Shown piece after piece: positions 1 through 5,752 of a DNA stretch of 7,485 nt. Both the position numbers and the translations under genes were made by a program. Where the stretch lies: the NCBI GenBank assembly GCA_027729865.1, contig JAQCBM010000090.1, positions 1 through 7,485 of the forward strand, read 5' to 3'. The notes under the pieces were generated by a model that saw only the letters and a program-made list of their open reading frames with translations, did no database searches and was not told the origin of the DNA. This DNA is from Actinomycetota bacterium. Its GTDB lineage: Bacteria; Actinomycetota; Actinomycetes; S36-B12. The number at the start of each line of letters is the position of its first letter. The stretch's first letter is position 1.

Positions 1-578
1 TGGGTCTGGAGACCGTCGGCGATATCGCCACCACGCCTCTGGCCACGCTAGAACGTGCGTTGGGATCGGCACAGGGACGGCATCTGCACGAGTTGTCCTG
101 GGGGAGGGATCCGCGTGCGGTCATCCCCGATGAGCCGGAGAAGAGCGTCGGCAATGAGGAGACCTTCGACTCGGACACCGATGATCACGAGTGGATCCGC
201 TCGCGGATCGCTGGGTTGTCCGATCAGGTGGCCCGACGCCTGCGCTCAGCGCAGTTGGTTGGTCGAACGGTCGGGTTGAAGGTCCGGTTTGCGGACTTCA
301 CCACGATCACCCGATCGCGCACCCTCGAGGTGCCCACGGATGTAGGGGCCGACATTTATGCCACTGCCTGGGGGTTGTTCTCGGCGCTGCGGTTGCAGCG
401 TGCCCGCATCAGGTTGGTGGGGGTGCGGATGGAGGGTCTTACCGAGGCGGACAGCACGCCCACCCAGATGCTTCTCGGGGCCCCAGATCGTGGACGTCGC
501 GAGGCCGAAGTGGCCATGGACGCGCTGCGCCGGCGCTACGGTCCCGACGCGGTTCGCCCGGGCAGATCCTTGGGCTGA
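1..578 (+). CDS. dinB: DNA polymerase IV (DinB, Y family), C-terminal part, 5' truncated by window
   Basis: This is the C-terminal 191 residues of an error-prone Y-family polymerase that copies damaged templates. The reading frame is open from base 3, and the start lies outside the window, so the catalytic palm is not seen. Visible residues 1-40 are the thumb end, with the TVGDIA and GRDPR stretches usual in DinB. The linker follows, with EKSVGNEETF at about 46-55, where this family carries its conserved KS(V/I)G..TF element. The little-finger domain spans roughly 60-150, with the hallmark VRFADFTTITRSRTL run near 95-109 and the RIRLVGV strand near 135-141. QMLLG at 155-159 sits where actinobacterial Pol IV carries its beta-clamp binding motif. 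The stop is TGA at 576-578. The family call is very secure. In actinobacteria dinB is often next to a DUF3040 gene, as here; that is from memory of the family. Confidence 0.96.
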   Translation, partial: GLETVGDIATTPLATLERALGSAQGRHLHELSWGRDPRAVIPDEPEKSVGNEETFDSDTDDHEWIRSRIAGLSDQVARRLRSAQLVGRTVGLKVRFADFTTITRSRTLEVPTDVGADIYATAWGLFSALRLQRARIRLVGVRMEGLTEADSTPTQMLLGAPDRGRREAEVAMDALRRRYGPDAVRPGRSLG

Positions 579-609
579 CCACACCAATTCTTGCCCGAGG
601 TTTCCCTTT

Positions 610-640
610 GGTCTGCAGGTGCTTATCCTGGGTACAGACC
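610..640 (+). other. Stem-loop in the dinB-DUF3040 intergenic gap
   Basis: GGTCTG at 610-615 pairs with CAGACC at 635-640. Directly inside, CAGG (616-619) pairs with CCTG (627-630) around a TGCTTAT loop. The two stems share one continuous 5' arm, and GGTA is bulged on the 3' arm. Three G-U pairs could extend the base (TTT 607-609 with GGG 641-643). It lies 31 bases after the dinB stop, where a transcript end is plausible, but no T tract follows. It is therefore not a textbook intrinsic terminator. The rest of the 579-728 gap holds no convincing gene; a longer in-frame extension of the DUF3040 frame to a TTG at 591 encodes nothing family-like. Confidence 0.45.
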
Positions 641-728
641 GGGAGACACCGGGGAGCGAAGCGAAGGAATCTGGGGCACACTGCTCCTGCATCCACGAAG
701 CGCTGGGACCGAAGGGAAGGGGCTGGCT

Positions 729-1124
729 GTGCCGCTTTCAGAGCATGAGCAGCGTCTGCTCGAGCAGATGGAGAAGGCCCTCTATGCCGAGGACCCGAAG
801 TTCGCGACCAGCCTGCGGTCAACGGGTGCCGCTAGTCGCGGCCGCGCGGCCCTGGGAGTCTTGGTTGTCCTCGCGGGTCTCGGTGTTCTCCTCGCCGGAA
901 TGGCGATGCCCCTTGCCGTCCTGGGAGCGGTCGGCTTCGCAGTGATGCTCGCTGGTGCCGTTCTCACCTATTTTGCCTTCACCCGAGGCAACGCCGCGCC
1001 AGCCGAAGGAGCTAACGGCGAGAGCCCGTCCACTCCCGGATCAGCCCCGCAAGCACCTCGCTCCAGTGGGTTTATGGACAAGATGGAAGAGCGGTGGCGC
1101 AAGCGCGCCGACGGTGATCGCTGA
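729..1124 (+). CDS. DUF3040 small membrane protein
   Basis: This encodes a 131-residue protein of the actinobacterial DUF3040 family, whose biochemical role is not known. The GTG at 729 was chosen because the product then begins PLSEHEQRLLEQME, the family's characteristic N terminus, followed by ALYAEDPKFA. AAGGGG at 717-722 is a ribosome binding site six bases upstream. Two hydrophobic segments at about 41-57 and 61-84 are separated by a short MAMP turn, giving a helical hairpin in the membrane. A Pro/Ser/Ala-rich linker (about 88-112) leads to a basic tail containing FMDKMEERWRKR, also typical of the family. It lies downstream of dinB, and the next gene starts only 12 bases after its stop. 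In many actinobacteria I recall mraZ and cell-wall genes following this locus; here a MaoC-type gene follows instead. The family call is firm, the function unknown. Confidence 0.92.
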   Translation: MPLSEHEQRLLEQMEKALYAEDPKFATSLRSTGAASRGRAALGVLVVLAGLGVLLAGMAMPLAVLGAVGFAVMLAGAVLTYFAFTRGNAAPAEGANGESPSTPGSAPQAPRSSGFMDKMEERWRKRADGDR

Positions 1125-1130
1125 CATGAT
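1125..1130 (+). promoter_or_regulatory. Candidate -10 element for leaderless maoC-like transcript
   Basis: CATGAT starts directly after the DUF3040 stop codon and ends six bases before the ATG at 1137. A transcript starting at or next to that ATG would be leaderless, a common arrangement in actinobacteria. No purine-rich ribosome binding site is well placed apart from GGTGGG, which abuts the start codon. CATGAT differs from the TATGAT-like consensus only at its first base. No recognisable -35 hexamer lies 16-19 bases upstream. The same CATGAT plus six-base spacing recurs before the ATG at 1722. Confidence 0.45.
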
Positions 1131-1136
1131 GGTGGG

Positions 1137-1664
1137 ATGACCAACGTCGTCCCTGCGCAATTAGGCCGCTTCTTCGAGGACTTTGAAGTCGGCACCACGT
1201 ATCAACATCCCTTCGGTCGGACTATTTCTGAGGCCGACTCCACCTGGTTCACACTGCTCACCTGCAACACGAACCAAAATCACTTCAACGCCGATCTGGC
1301 GCAAAGTAATCCCATCACGGGCGGACGGATCATCGTCAATTCCGGCCTGACGGTCGCATTGGTCTTGGGTCTGTCTGTCATAGACATGAGTCAAAACGCT
1401 GTCGCCAACCTGGGCTGGACGGATATCAAACTCACCCATCCGGTCTACATTGGCGACACGATCTACGCTGAGAGCCTGTGCTTGGAGACGCGCGAATCCT
1501 CGTCGCGACCAGAGATGGGCATCATCAAGATGAAGACGCGGGGGTTGAATCAAGACGGCGACGAAATCGTCTCGTGGTTCCGCTCGGTCATGGTGCCCAA
1601 GCGCAGCAGCGGCATCGGTCAGGACTACTTCCCTGAGGCGAAGACCGGGCCGCTGGCGGAGTAG
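1137..1664 (+). CDS. MaoC family (R)-specific enoyl-CoA hydratase-like hot-dog protein
   Basis: This encodes a 175-residue single hot-dog domain protein of the MaoC dehydratase/hydratase family, which hydrates 2-enoyl-CoA thioesters in the cytoplasm. The N terminus GRFFEDFEVG (10-19) and the GRTISEAD segment (27-34) are typical of the family. The hydratase-2 signature aligns at W37-A55: C43 and N44 stand where Gly and Asp usually do, N46 and H49 match the Asn and His, and A55 follows H49 by the expected five residues. V67-N68-S69-G70, LGWTDIKLTHPVYIGDT (92-108) and RGLNQDG (135-141) complete the fold. It resembles the MaoC proteins found beside CitE-like lyases in mycobacteria (the Rv2499c type), but no lyase gene is present here, so the substrate is unknown. 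The Asp-to-Asn change at position 44 is notable and could mean altered chemistry. Confidence 0.9.
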   Translation: MTNVVPAQLGRFFEDFEVGTTYQHPFGRTISEADSTWFTLLTCNTNQNHFNADLAQSNPITGGRIIVNSGLTVALVLGLSVIDMSQNAVANLGWTDIKLTHPVYIGDTIYAESLCLETRESSSRPEMGIIKMKTRGLNQDGDEIVSWFRSVMVPKRSSGIGQDYFPEAKTGPLAE

Positions 1665-1709
1665 ATGTTCTCCAACCCCTGTCCATAGCGGCCCGGGGCA
1701 GGCGTGGAG

Positions 1710-1715
1710 CATGAT
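1710..1715 (+). promoter_or_regulatory. Candidate -10 element for leaderless transcript of the repeat-protein operon
   Basis: CATGAT is followed by exactly six bases (GGGCGT) and the ATG at 1722. It lies in the 57-base gap after the MaoC-like gene. The arrangement matches that before the ATG at 1137: both sites read CATGATGG, then a short G-rich spacer, then ATG. No clear -35 hexamer is visible. It supports the ATG at 1722 over an in-frame GTG at 1704, because a start at 1704 would translate through the element. Confidence 0.45.
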
Positions 1716-1721
1716 GGGCGT

Positions 1722-2321
1722 ATGTCAAGCCGTGAGGTAGTGGTCGTTTCCCGGCCGTTCGAACCCGAAGACGACGCCTTGTCTTTGGCACGCGATTTGA
1801 TGGCCAGCACCATCGGGCTTGTGGCCTACAGCACGCAAACGGCTATCGCATTGACCCAGGCGATGGCGCAAAGCATTATCGGCGGCGCGCTCGATCGTCT
1901 TGTCCCACCCCTGGTTGACTCCATCGTCAGCCGAGTGAATCTCACGGATCTGGTCATTTCCCGCGTGGACCTGCGCGCGATCGTTGAGTCTGCGCTTGAT
2001 CAGTTGGATTTGACTGAAATCGTGGTTCAGCGCGTAGATGTGAACCGGATAGTCGCCGAAGCCAACATCGACGACGTCATTGATCGCGTTCCCATGGTTC
2101 AAATCGCTGACTACATCATTGAGGAAATCGATCTGCCGCAAATCATTCGGGAAAGCACCGGTGGCATCGCAATGGATGCCTTCACTACAACTCGATACTC
2201 AGCCGCACGAACAGATGAGTTCGTGTCCAAGATTGTGGACACTCTCTTGCTCAGGCGCAAAGGTCGAGATCTTGAGGTAATCGACACCGGAGAAGTAGTC
2301 GATCCGGGATCACGCTCATGA
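1722..2321 (+). CDS. Actinobacterial ten-residue repeat protein paired with an RDD gene; function unknown
   Basis: This encodes a 199-residue protein with no enzyme motif that I recognise. A mildly hydrophobic stretch (about 26-56) could lie on or in the membrane. From 73 to about 145 it consists of degenerate amphipathic repeats with the pattern [DN]-[LVI]-x-x-[IL]-[VI]-x-x-R-[VL]. Examples are NLTDLVISRV (73), DLRAIVESAL (83), DLTEIVVQRV (96), DVNRIVAEA (106), NIDDVIDRV (115) and DLPQIIRES (137), spaced mostly 9, 10 or 13 residues apart. I recall similar Val-Asp-Leu repeat proteins encoded just upstream of RDD genes in other actinobacteria. The stop overlaps the next ATG (ATGA, 2318-2321), so the two are translationally coupled. 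The ATG at 1722 was chosen over the GTG at 1704 because of the -10-like element at 1710. A scaffold or partner of the RDD protein is an inference only. Confidence 0.85.
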   Translation: MSSREVVVVSRPFEPEDDALSLARDLMASTIGLVAYSTQTAIALTQAMAQSIIGGALDRLVPPLVDSIVSRVNLTDLVISRVDLRAIVESALDQLDLTEIVVQRVDVNRIVAEANIDDVIDRVPMVQIADYIIEEIDLPQIIRESTGGIAMDAFTTTRYSAARTDEFVSKIVDTLLLRRKGRDLEVIDTGEVVDPGSRS

Positions 2322-2908
2322 AGTCCTTCCGCGAATTTCGGCAGGCCCATGACGTTGATGACGGGATTGTGTTGCAGACACTCCCGGTCGCCGCACGGGC
2401 TTTGCAGGGAGAAAGAGCCGGATTCGTTACCCGACTGATCGCCGCTGTTATCGACGTGGTGATCGTTGGAGCGATCATGATTGGTATCTGGATAGCCGTT
2501 TGGCTCTTCCTACTGGTGTTCAATCCGCTCGTCGAATACGGGATGCCCCGTCCTGGTTACTTCGTGCTGGGCGGCTACTTCCTCATGTGGGCCTACTGGA
2601 GTTGGGGTTGGGCCACCAGCGGGCGCAGCATCGGCCAGGGCTTGATGGGAATTCGCGTCCTCGACCGAAAGGGCCGGTTTCCCTCGTGGCAGATCGCCGT
2701 TGTCCGCTCGGCCTTTTGTGTGACCTTCCAAGTCGGCATCGCATGGATTCTCGTGAGCCGGCGAAATCGATCTGTACAAGACGTCGTCTTGCGAACCAGC
2801 GTTATTCATGACTGGACAAGTGCCGCAAGTAGTGACCTCATTGTGTCGGGGCCGCAAGAGTCGAACGACGCTCCTAACAGGCGTGCGGCTCAACGCGAGG
2901 CATCGTGA
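2318..2908 (+). CDS. RDD family integral membrane protein
   Basis: This encodes a 196-residue membrane protein with an RDD domain. These proteins are thought to be transporters or transport-associated, but most have no assigned substrate. After a 30-residue cytoplasmic-looking head, GERAGFVTRL leads into the first membrane segment (about 40-66) with the diagnostic Arg39 and Asp46. A second segment covers about 80-100 (YFVLGGYFLMWAYWSWGW). The conserved loop SGRSIGQGLMGIRVLD (101-116) and R130 follow, then a third segment (about 131-147). SRRNRSVQDVVLRTSVI (147-163) carries the late conserved Asp155. The C-terminal 30 residues are polar and not conserved-looking. Its start overlaps the repeat protein's stop and its stop overlaps the next start (GTGA at 2905), so it is the middle gene of a coupled trio. 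Confidence 0.93.
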   Translation: MKSFREFRQAHDVDDGIVLQTLPVAARALQGERAGFVTRLIAAVIDVVIVGAIMIGIWIAVWLFLLVFNPLVEYGMPRPGYFVLGGYFLMWAYWSWGWATSGRSIGQGLMGIRVLDRKGRFPSWQIAVVRSAFCVTFQVGIAWILVSRRNRSVQDVVLRTSVIHDWTSAASSDLIVSGPQESNDAPNRRAAQREAS

Positions 2909-3627
2909 ACTCCATTCGCCTTCTTGCGTCGGGTCTGGTCGTGGGAAGTCTCGTGCTGGCGGCACCTCCCAGTTACGGGGAGATTGTCCAAACCACTCCT
3001 GGTGCAGTGAGCTCAGTGCAGTTATCAGTAGCGATCGATAACGATTGGCAATTCACAGATGGCGAGTGCCTACTTGTTCCTGTGCTCGCCACTTATGGGC
3101 GCGCCGATAACACTTCGATCATCGGAGAGTTGACCGTCACGAAGCCGAGTGACCCTGCTGTTTCAAACGAAGGGACATTTCTGGTCTTGCCCGGGGACCC
3201 GGTATCGGGACAGGTTCTCGATGAGGTGTTCGTCTGTCCCGCCGATGGTACTGGTGAATACCGGTTGTCCACGATCATTCGAGCGATCGAACCCACATCT
3301 GAACAGTCCTTCTCGCTCGATCCACTGACCTTCTGGGTTCGGCCTGCGGTGTCGCAGATGAGCGATTTGGTGGCGACCAGCATGAAGGGCGGGACTCGTG
3401 TCAGTGGCAACGTCCGTGCGGGCGACGCTGATGCGCGTGGCGTAGTTGAGGTTCGGCTACAGCGACCACGTACGTCGCGCTGGGTTCTCGCAGGCCGCAT
3501 TCCCGTCGAGAATGGCTCATTCGTCGGCGTGGTGGAACGTTCCGTATCGCCAGGGAGCCGAGTACGCGCCACCTTGACCCAGTGCTCCTGGTGCTCGCGG
3601 GTCTCCGGCGTAACCCGGGTGTCGTGA
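2905..3627 (+). CDS. Secreted protein of unknown function with a C-terminal CxxC
   Basis: This encodes a 240-residue protein whose N terminus is a clear Sec signal peptide: basic MNSIR, hydrophobic LLASGLVVGSLVLAA, then a polar region with likely cleavage between about 20 and 26. The mature part is rich in beta-strand-like alternation. A first portion spans about 35-147, with Cys55 and Cys111. A second (about 155-225) reads like a small Ig-like or carboxypeptidase-regulatory-type sandwich, with VSGNVR, VVEVRLQRP and ENGSFVGVV strands. The tail contains CSWC (227-230). No family is recognised. The start GTG at 2905 overlaps the RDD stop by four bases and GAGG (2897-2900) precedes it, so it is probably translated from the same message. 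Four cysteines could form disulfides outside the cell. A role with the RDD protein is inferred from coupling only. Confidence 0.85.
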   Translation: MNSIRLLASGLVVGSLVLAAPPSYGEIVQTTPGAVSSVQLSVAIDNDWQFTDGECLLVPVLATYGRADNTSIIGELTVTKPSDPAVSNEGTFLVLPGDPVSGQVLDEVFVCPADGTGEYRLSTIIRAIEPTSEQSFSLDPLTFWVRPAVSQMSDLVATSMKGGTRVSGNVRAGDADARGVVEVRLQRPRTSRWVLAGRIPVENGSFVGVVERSVSPGSRVRATLTQCSWCSRVSGVTRVS

Positions 3628-3646
3628 GTGCCCAGAATCCCTCTCG

Positions 3647-3652
3647 TACAGT
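3647..3652 (+). promoter_or_regulatory. Candidate -10 element for leaderless transcript of the second secreted protein
   Basis: TACAGT matches the actinobacterial -10 pattern TAnnnT and ends six bases before the GTG at 3659. This is the same spacing as at 1125 and 1710. No convincing ribosome binding site lies upstream of the GTG, and no clear -35 hexamer is seen. The 31-base gap after the preceding gene leaves room for a separate promoter. Confidence 0.45.
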
Positions 3653-3658
3653 GACCGA

Positions 3659-4303
3659 GTGCACAGATCGCGTCTTGGGCTCGTCGCAGGAATCACCGCC
3701 TTCATCACAAGCGCAGGGCTAGTTGGCGCACCGTCAGCGTTGTCTGCTGAGGATGTAGTACGCGCTGCCACCTCGTATGCCGCCGCAGACCGTGCGCTGG
3801 CGGGAGAAGTCCTGTTATGGGTGCCGTCGTACACAGCAGGCCTTCGCCGGACGCGGGAGATCGATGTCGTGGCCTACCCGTCGGAAAGATCTCGGGCCAC
3901 TTTCGTGGGATCCACGTACGGCAAACGCGTTCCGAGTTTCACAGTCGCGCAGAAGGGTTCGGCTAATTCGTGGGCAGCGCGTCCGGTCGAACACTCCAGC
4001 GAGCGATTGGTGGAGACGGTCTCAATCCGAATCGGCCCCGCGGGAGCCAAGCGACTGACCAGGGCACGTATTTATGCCAATTGCGCCGGCGGTGACACGG
4101 TCCCGGGCAGCACGGGCAGCACGGGCAGCACGGGCAGCCGGTGTGAACGCCGGGACGTAGCCCGGTTTGGGGGAGCCGTGGTCTTGTTGGCTCGCACCAC
4201 CGCGAGGGGCACCCCTACGGCCACCGACGTGCGGATTGACAGCACCGGGTTGTCCTACCGCCAACTCGTGCGGGTGGCACGCGGCCTGCAGCCCGTTGAG
4301 TGA
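3659..4303 (+). CDS. Secreted protein of unknown function with Gly-Ser-Thr repeat
   Basis: This encodes a 214-residue protein with a signal peptide: MHRSR, a hydrophobic core at about 7-23 and probable cleavage after ALSA at 30. The mature part alternates in a beta-like manner and belongs to no family that I recognise. The only two cysteines, Cys142 and Cys162, flank a repeated Gly-Ser-Thr stretch (150-160) encoded by 9-base tandem repeats. If the cysteines bond, the repeat would be an exposed loop of variable length. The GTG at 3659 was chosen because it gives a complete signal peptide and lies six bases after a TACAGT -10-like site. It shares export and strand with the preceding gene but not a detectable sequence motif, so any joint role is unproven. 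The stop codon lies in the first copy of a 13-base tandem repeat. Confidence 0.82.
   Translation: MHRSRLGLVAGITAFITSAGLVGAPSALSAEDVVRAATSYAAADRALAGEVLLWVPSYTAGLRRTREIDVVAYPSERSRATFVGSTYGKRVPSFTVAQKGSANSWAARPVEHSSERLVETVSIRIGPAGAKRLTRARIYANCAGGDTVPGSTGSTGSTGSRCERRDVARFGGAVVLLARTTARGTPTATDVRIDSTGLSYRQLVRVARGLQPVE
4105..4138 (+). repeat. 9-base in-frame tandem repeat (about 3.8 copies)
   Basis: The unit GGGCAGCAC occurs at 4105-4113, 4114-4122 and 4123-4131, with a partial copy to 4138. The copies are identical. Each unit adds Gly-Ser-Thr to the secreted protein, so a gain or loss of units keeps the reading frame. Confidence 0.95.
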
Positions 4304-4333
4304 CGAGCCCGCCTGACGAGCCCGCCTGACGAG
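4301..4333 (+). repeat. 13-base tandem repeat (2.5 copies) at the gene end
   Basis: TGACGAGCCCGCC occurs at 4301-4313 and 4314-4326, and TGACGAG follows at 4327-4333. The first three bases are the stop codon of the secreted-protein gene. Because 13 is not a multiple of three, the TGA of each copy falls in a different reading frame, giving stops in all three forward frames. CGCC/GGCG at the last junction can form a short hairpin, but no T tract follows. Confidence 0.93.
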
Positions 4334-4460
4334 GCGAGCGGATGCGAGAGTGCTGGCGATTCTTGCTCGGTGCCTGCTCACGACGCTCACGTGTCATAGG
4401 ACCCCACTAACCTGACGTTGGCCACATCTCGATGCGCGAGCTGGCCGAGGAGGGTGTGCG
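4334..4460 (+). promoter_or_regulatory. Leader region of rmuC with ribosome binding site; promoter not resolved
   Basis: No gene is seen here. A strong ribosome binding site, GAGGAGGG at 4447-4454, lies six bases before the rmuC ATG. TAACCT at 4408-4413 is a possible -10 hexamer that would give a leader of about 40 bases, but no matching -35 is visible, so the promoter is uncertain. GCTCACG occurs twice nine bases apart (4376 and 4385) just upstream of it. The SD-led start contrasts with the leaderless-looking starts earlier in the window. Confidence 0.5.
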
Positions 4461-5678
4461 ATGACCGGAGCGATCGTCGGAGTTGTCGTCATCGTCGCCC
4501 TGATCGCGGGTCTGTTGGTGGGGTGGATGTTGGCCCGCCAGGTCGGGCGCCGCGAAGTCGAACAGCGCGAAGCACTCATCCGTAGTGAAGGGGAAACCGA
4601 GATCGCCAGGGTTCGAGCCGAACTTCTCGAGGCTCAGGGGCAGATCCGGGTGTTGGAATCCGACCGCTCGGCTCTGCAGCACGAGCAGTCCAGCACCAAG
4701 ACATTGGAAGAGCGGCTGGAGCCGGTGCGCGAAGCGCTTGACGGGTTGCGTCGTCAAACGCAAGCCGCTGAGGTTGAACGCGCGAAAGCTTCAGCCGAAT
4801 TGCGAACTCACATCGAGGGCGTGCAACGCAATTACACGTCCCTGGAGACCGCCACACGCCAGTTGGTCACCGCCATGAGTTCGGGGCAATCGCGTGGGCA
4901 GTGGGGTGAAATGCAGCTTGAGCAACTGCTCGAACACTCCGGCCTAGTTGAGGGCGTGCACTTCCGCCGCCAAGACGCTCGAACAACCGACACCGGCGGA
5001 GCTCGACCGGACATCGTTGTGGACATGCCCGGGGGTGGGGAGATCCTCATCGACGCGAAATTCCCCTTCGATGCCTACTGGAGGGCGATTCAGGCCGACG
5101 ACGAAACCCAGGTCGATGCCCACCTGCGTAAGCACGCGGACGATGTTCTGGCGCGAGCCAAAGAATTGAGTTCCAAGCGCTACTGGGAGTCCAGTGCCAG
5201 TCCCGAATTCGTGGTGATGTTCTTGCCGCTGGAATCGCTTCTGTCGGCTGCGCTTGAACAAAATGGACTTCTCCTGCAGGAGGTCTTCTCCCGAAACGTT
5301 GTCCTGGCCACTCCCACCACGATCCTGGGGATGCTGCGCACCATCCAATTCGGGTACCAGCGCAAACTGATGGCCGATAACGCCGAAGAGATTCGGGCGG
5401 CAGGAGCTGAAATGCTCACTCGGCTGGAAAAGGCCGTGGACCACCTTGGCACCTTGCGCAAGGGACTGATGGGGGCGGTCAAGGGGTACAACGATTTCAT
5501 CGGGTCTTTGGACAGTCGCGTCATGGTGCAGGCGCGTCGAATGAAGGAACTCGGCGTCGTTTCCGCGACGGACCTGGAGGTTCCGTCGGATATCACCGAA
5601 GCCTTGAGAGATTCTCACTCGGGTTCGCAGGCAACCGACGAGGAATCCCCTCACGAATTGCCGTACTCGTCTATGTAG
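4461..5678 (+). CDS. rmuC: DNA recombination protein RmuC
   Basis: This encodes a 405-residue RmuC-family protein, a predicted nuclease of the PD-(D/E)XK type linked in E. coli to limiting rearrangement at inverted repeats. Residues 4-23 form one N-terminal membrane anchor. About 28-135 is a charged, Glu/Arg-rich coiled coil. The nuclease-like core follows, with the family mark RGQWGE at 145-150 and LLEHSGL after it. PD at 183-184 and DAK at 198-200 (within ILIDAKFPFDAY) supply the acidic and lysine positions of the nuclease fold. FVVMFLPLES (250-259) and NVVLATPTTILGMLRTI, further on, are also hallmarks. All key residues are present and the length is normal for actinobacterial members. The ATG at 4461 follows a strong ribosome binding site. 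Its tail is acidic and variable. Confidence in the family is very high. Confidence 0.97.
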   Translation: MTGAIVGVVVIVALIAGLLVGWMLARQVGRREVEQREALIRSEGETEIARVRAELLEAQGQIRVLESDRSALQHEQSSTKTLEERLEPVREALDGLRRQTQAAEVERAKASAELRTHIEGVQRNYTSLETATRQLVTAMSSGQSRGQWGEMQLEQLLEHSGLVEGVHFRRQDARTTDTGGARPDIVVDMPGGGEILIDAKFPFDAYWRAIQADDETQVDAHLRKHADDVLARAKELSSKRYWESSASPEFVVMFLPLESLLSAALEQNGLLLQEVFSRNVVLATPTTILGMLRTIQFGYQRKLMADNAEEIRAAGAEMLTRLEKAVDHLGTLRKGLMGAVKGYNDFIGSLDSRVMVQARRMKELGVVSATDLEVPSDITEALRDSHSGSQATDEESPHELPYSSM

Positions 5679-5692
5679 TCATCTCAAGGATG

Positions 5693-5706
5693 GAGCCAGT
5701 TGGCTC
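5693..5706 (+). terminator. Possible weak terminator hairpin after rmuC
   Basis: GAGCCA at 5693-5698 and TGGCTC at 5701-5706 form a perfect inverted repeat, realistically a five-base-pair stem with an AGTT loop. It lies 15 bases after the rmuC stop. Only two T residues follow, so any termination would be weak or factor-dependent. Confidence 0.35.
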
Positions 5707-5722
5707 TTGACCGACCGTGCAC

Positions 5723-5752
5723 TTGCAGCGTGGAAGTTCGCACACGTAGCCT
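5723..5752 (+). promoter_or_regulatory. Candidate promoter of the universal stress protein gene
   Basis: TTGCAG (5723-5728) and TAGCCT (5747-5752) are separated by 18 bases, acceptable for a housekeeping sigma factor. Transcription would start near 5759, leaving a leader of about 20 bases that contains AGGGG (5767-5771), a ribosome binding site seven bases before the ATG at 5779. Confidence 0.4.

Noticed and set aside
591..728. Longer start for the DUF3040 gene
   Set aside because: The extra residues do not resemble the family, while GTG 729 yields the typical PLSEHEQ start with a good ribosome binding site.
1161..1712. Long open frame on the minus strand opposite the MaoC-like gene
   Set aside because: The plus-strand frame encodes a clear hot-dog protein; the minus-strand product shows no recognisable motif and is a codon-bias shadow.
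1704..1721. In-frame GTG upstream as start of the repeat protein
   Set aside because: It would add six residues translated from the CATGAT element and lacks a clear ribosome binding site; the ATG at 1722 fits the shared leaderless spacing.
4944..5654. 236-codon open frame on the minus strand inside rmuC
   Set aside because: It lies wholly opposite the conserved RmuC core and shows no domain or good start signal.
5707..5735. TTGACC after rmuC as a -35 element
   Set aside because: No acceptable -10 hexamer lies 16-19 bases downstream; TTGCAG/TAGCCT is a better pair.
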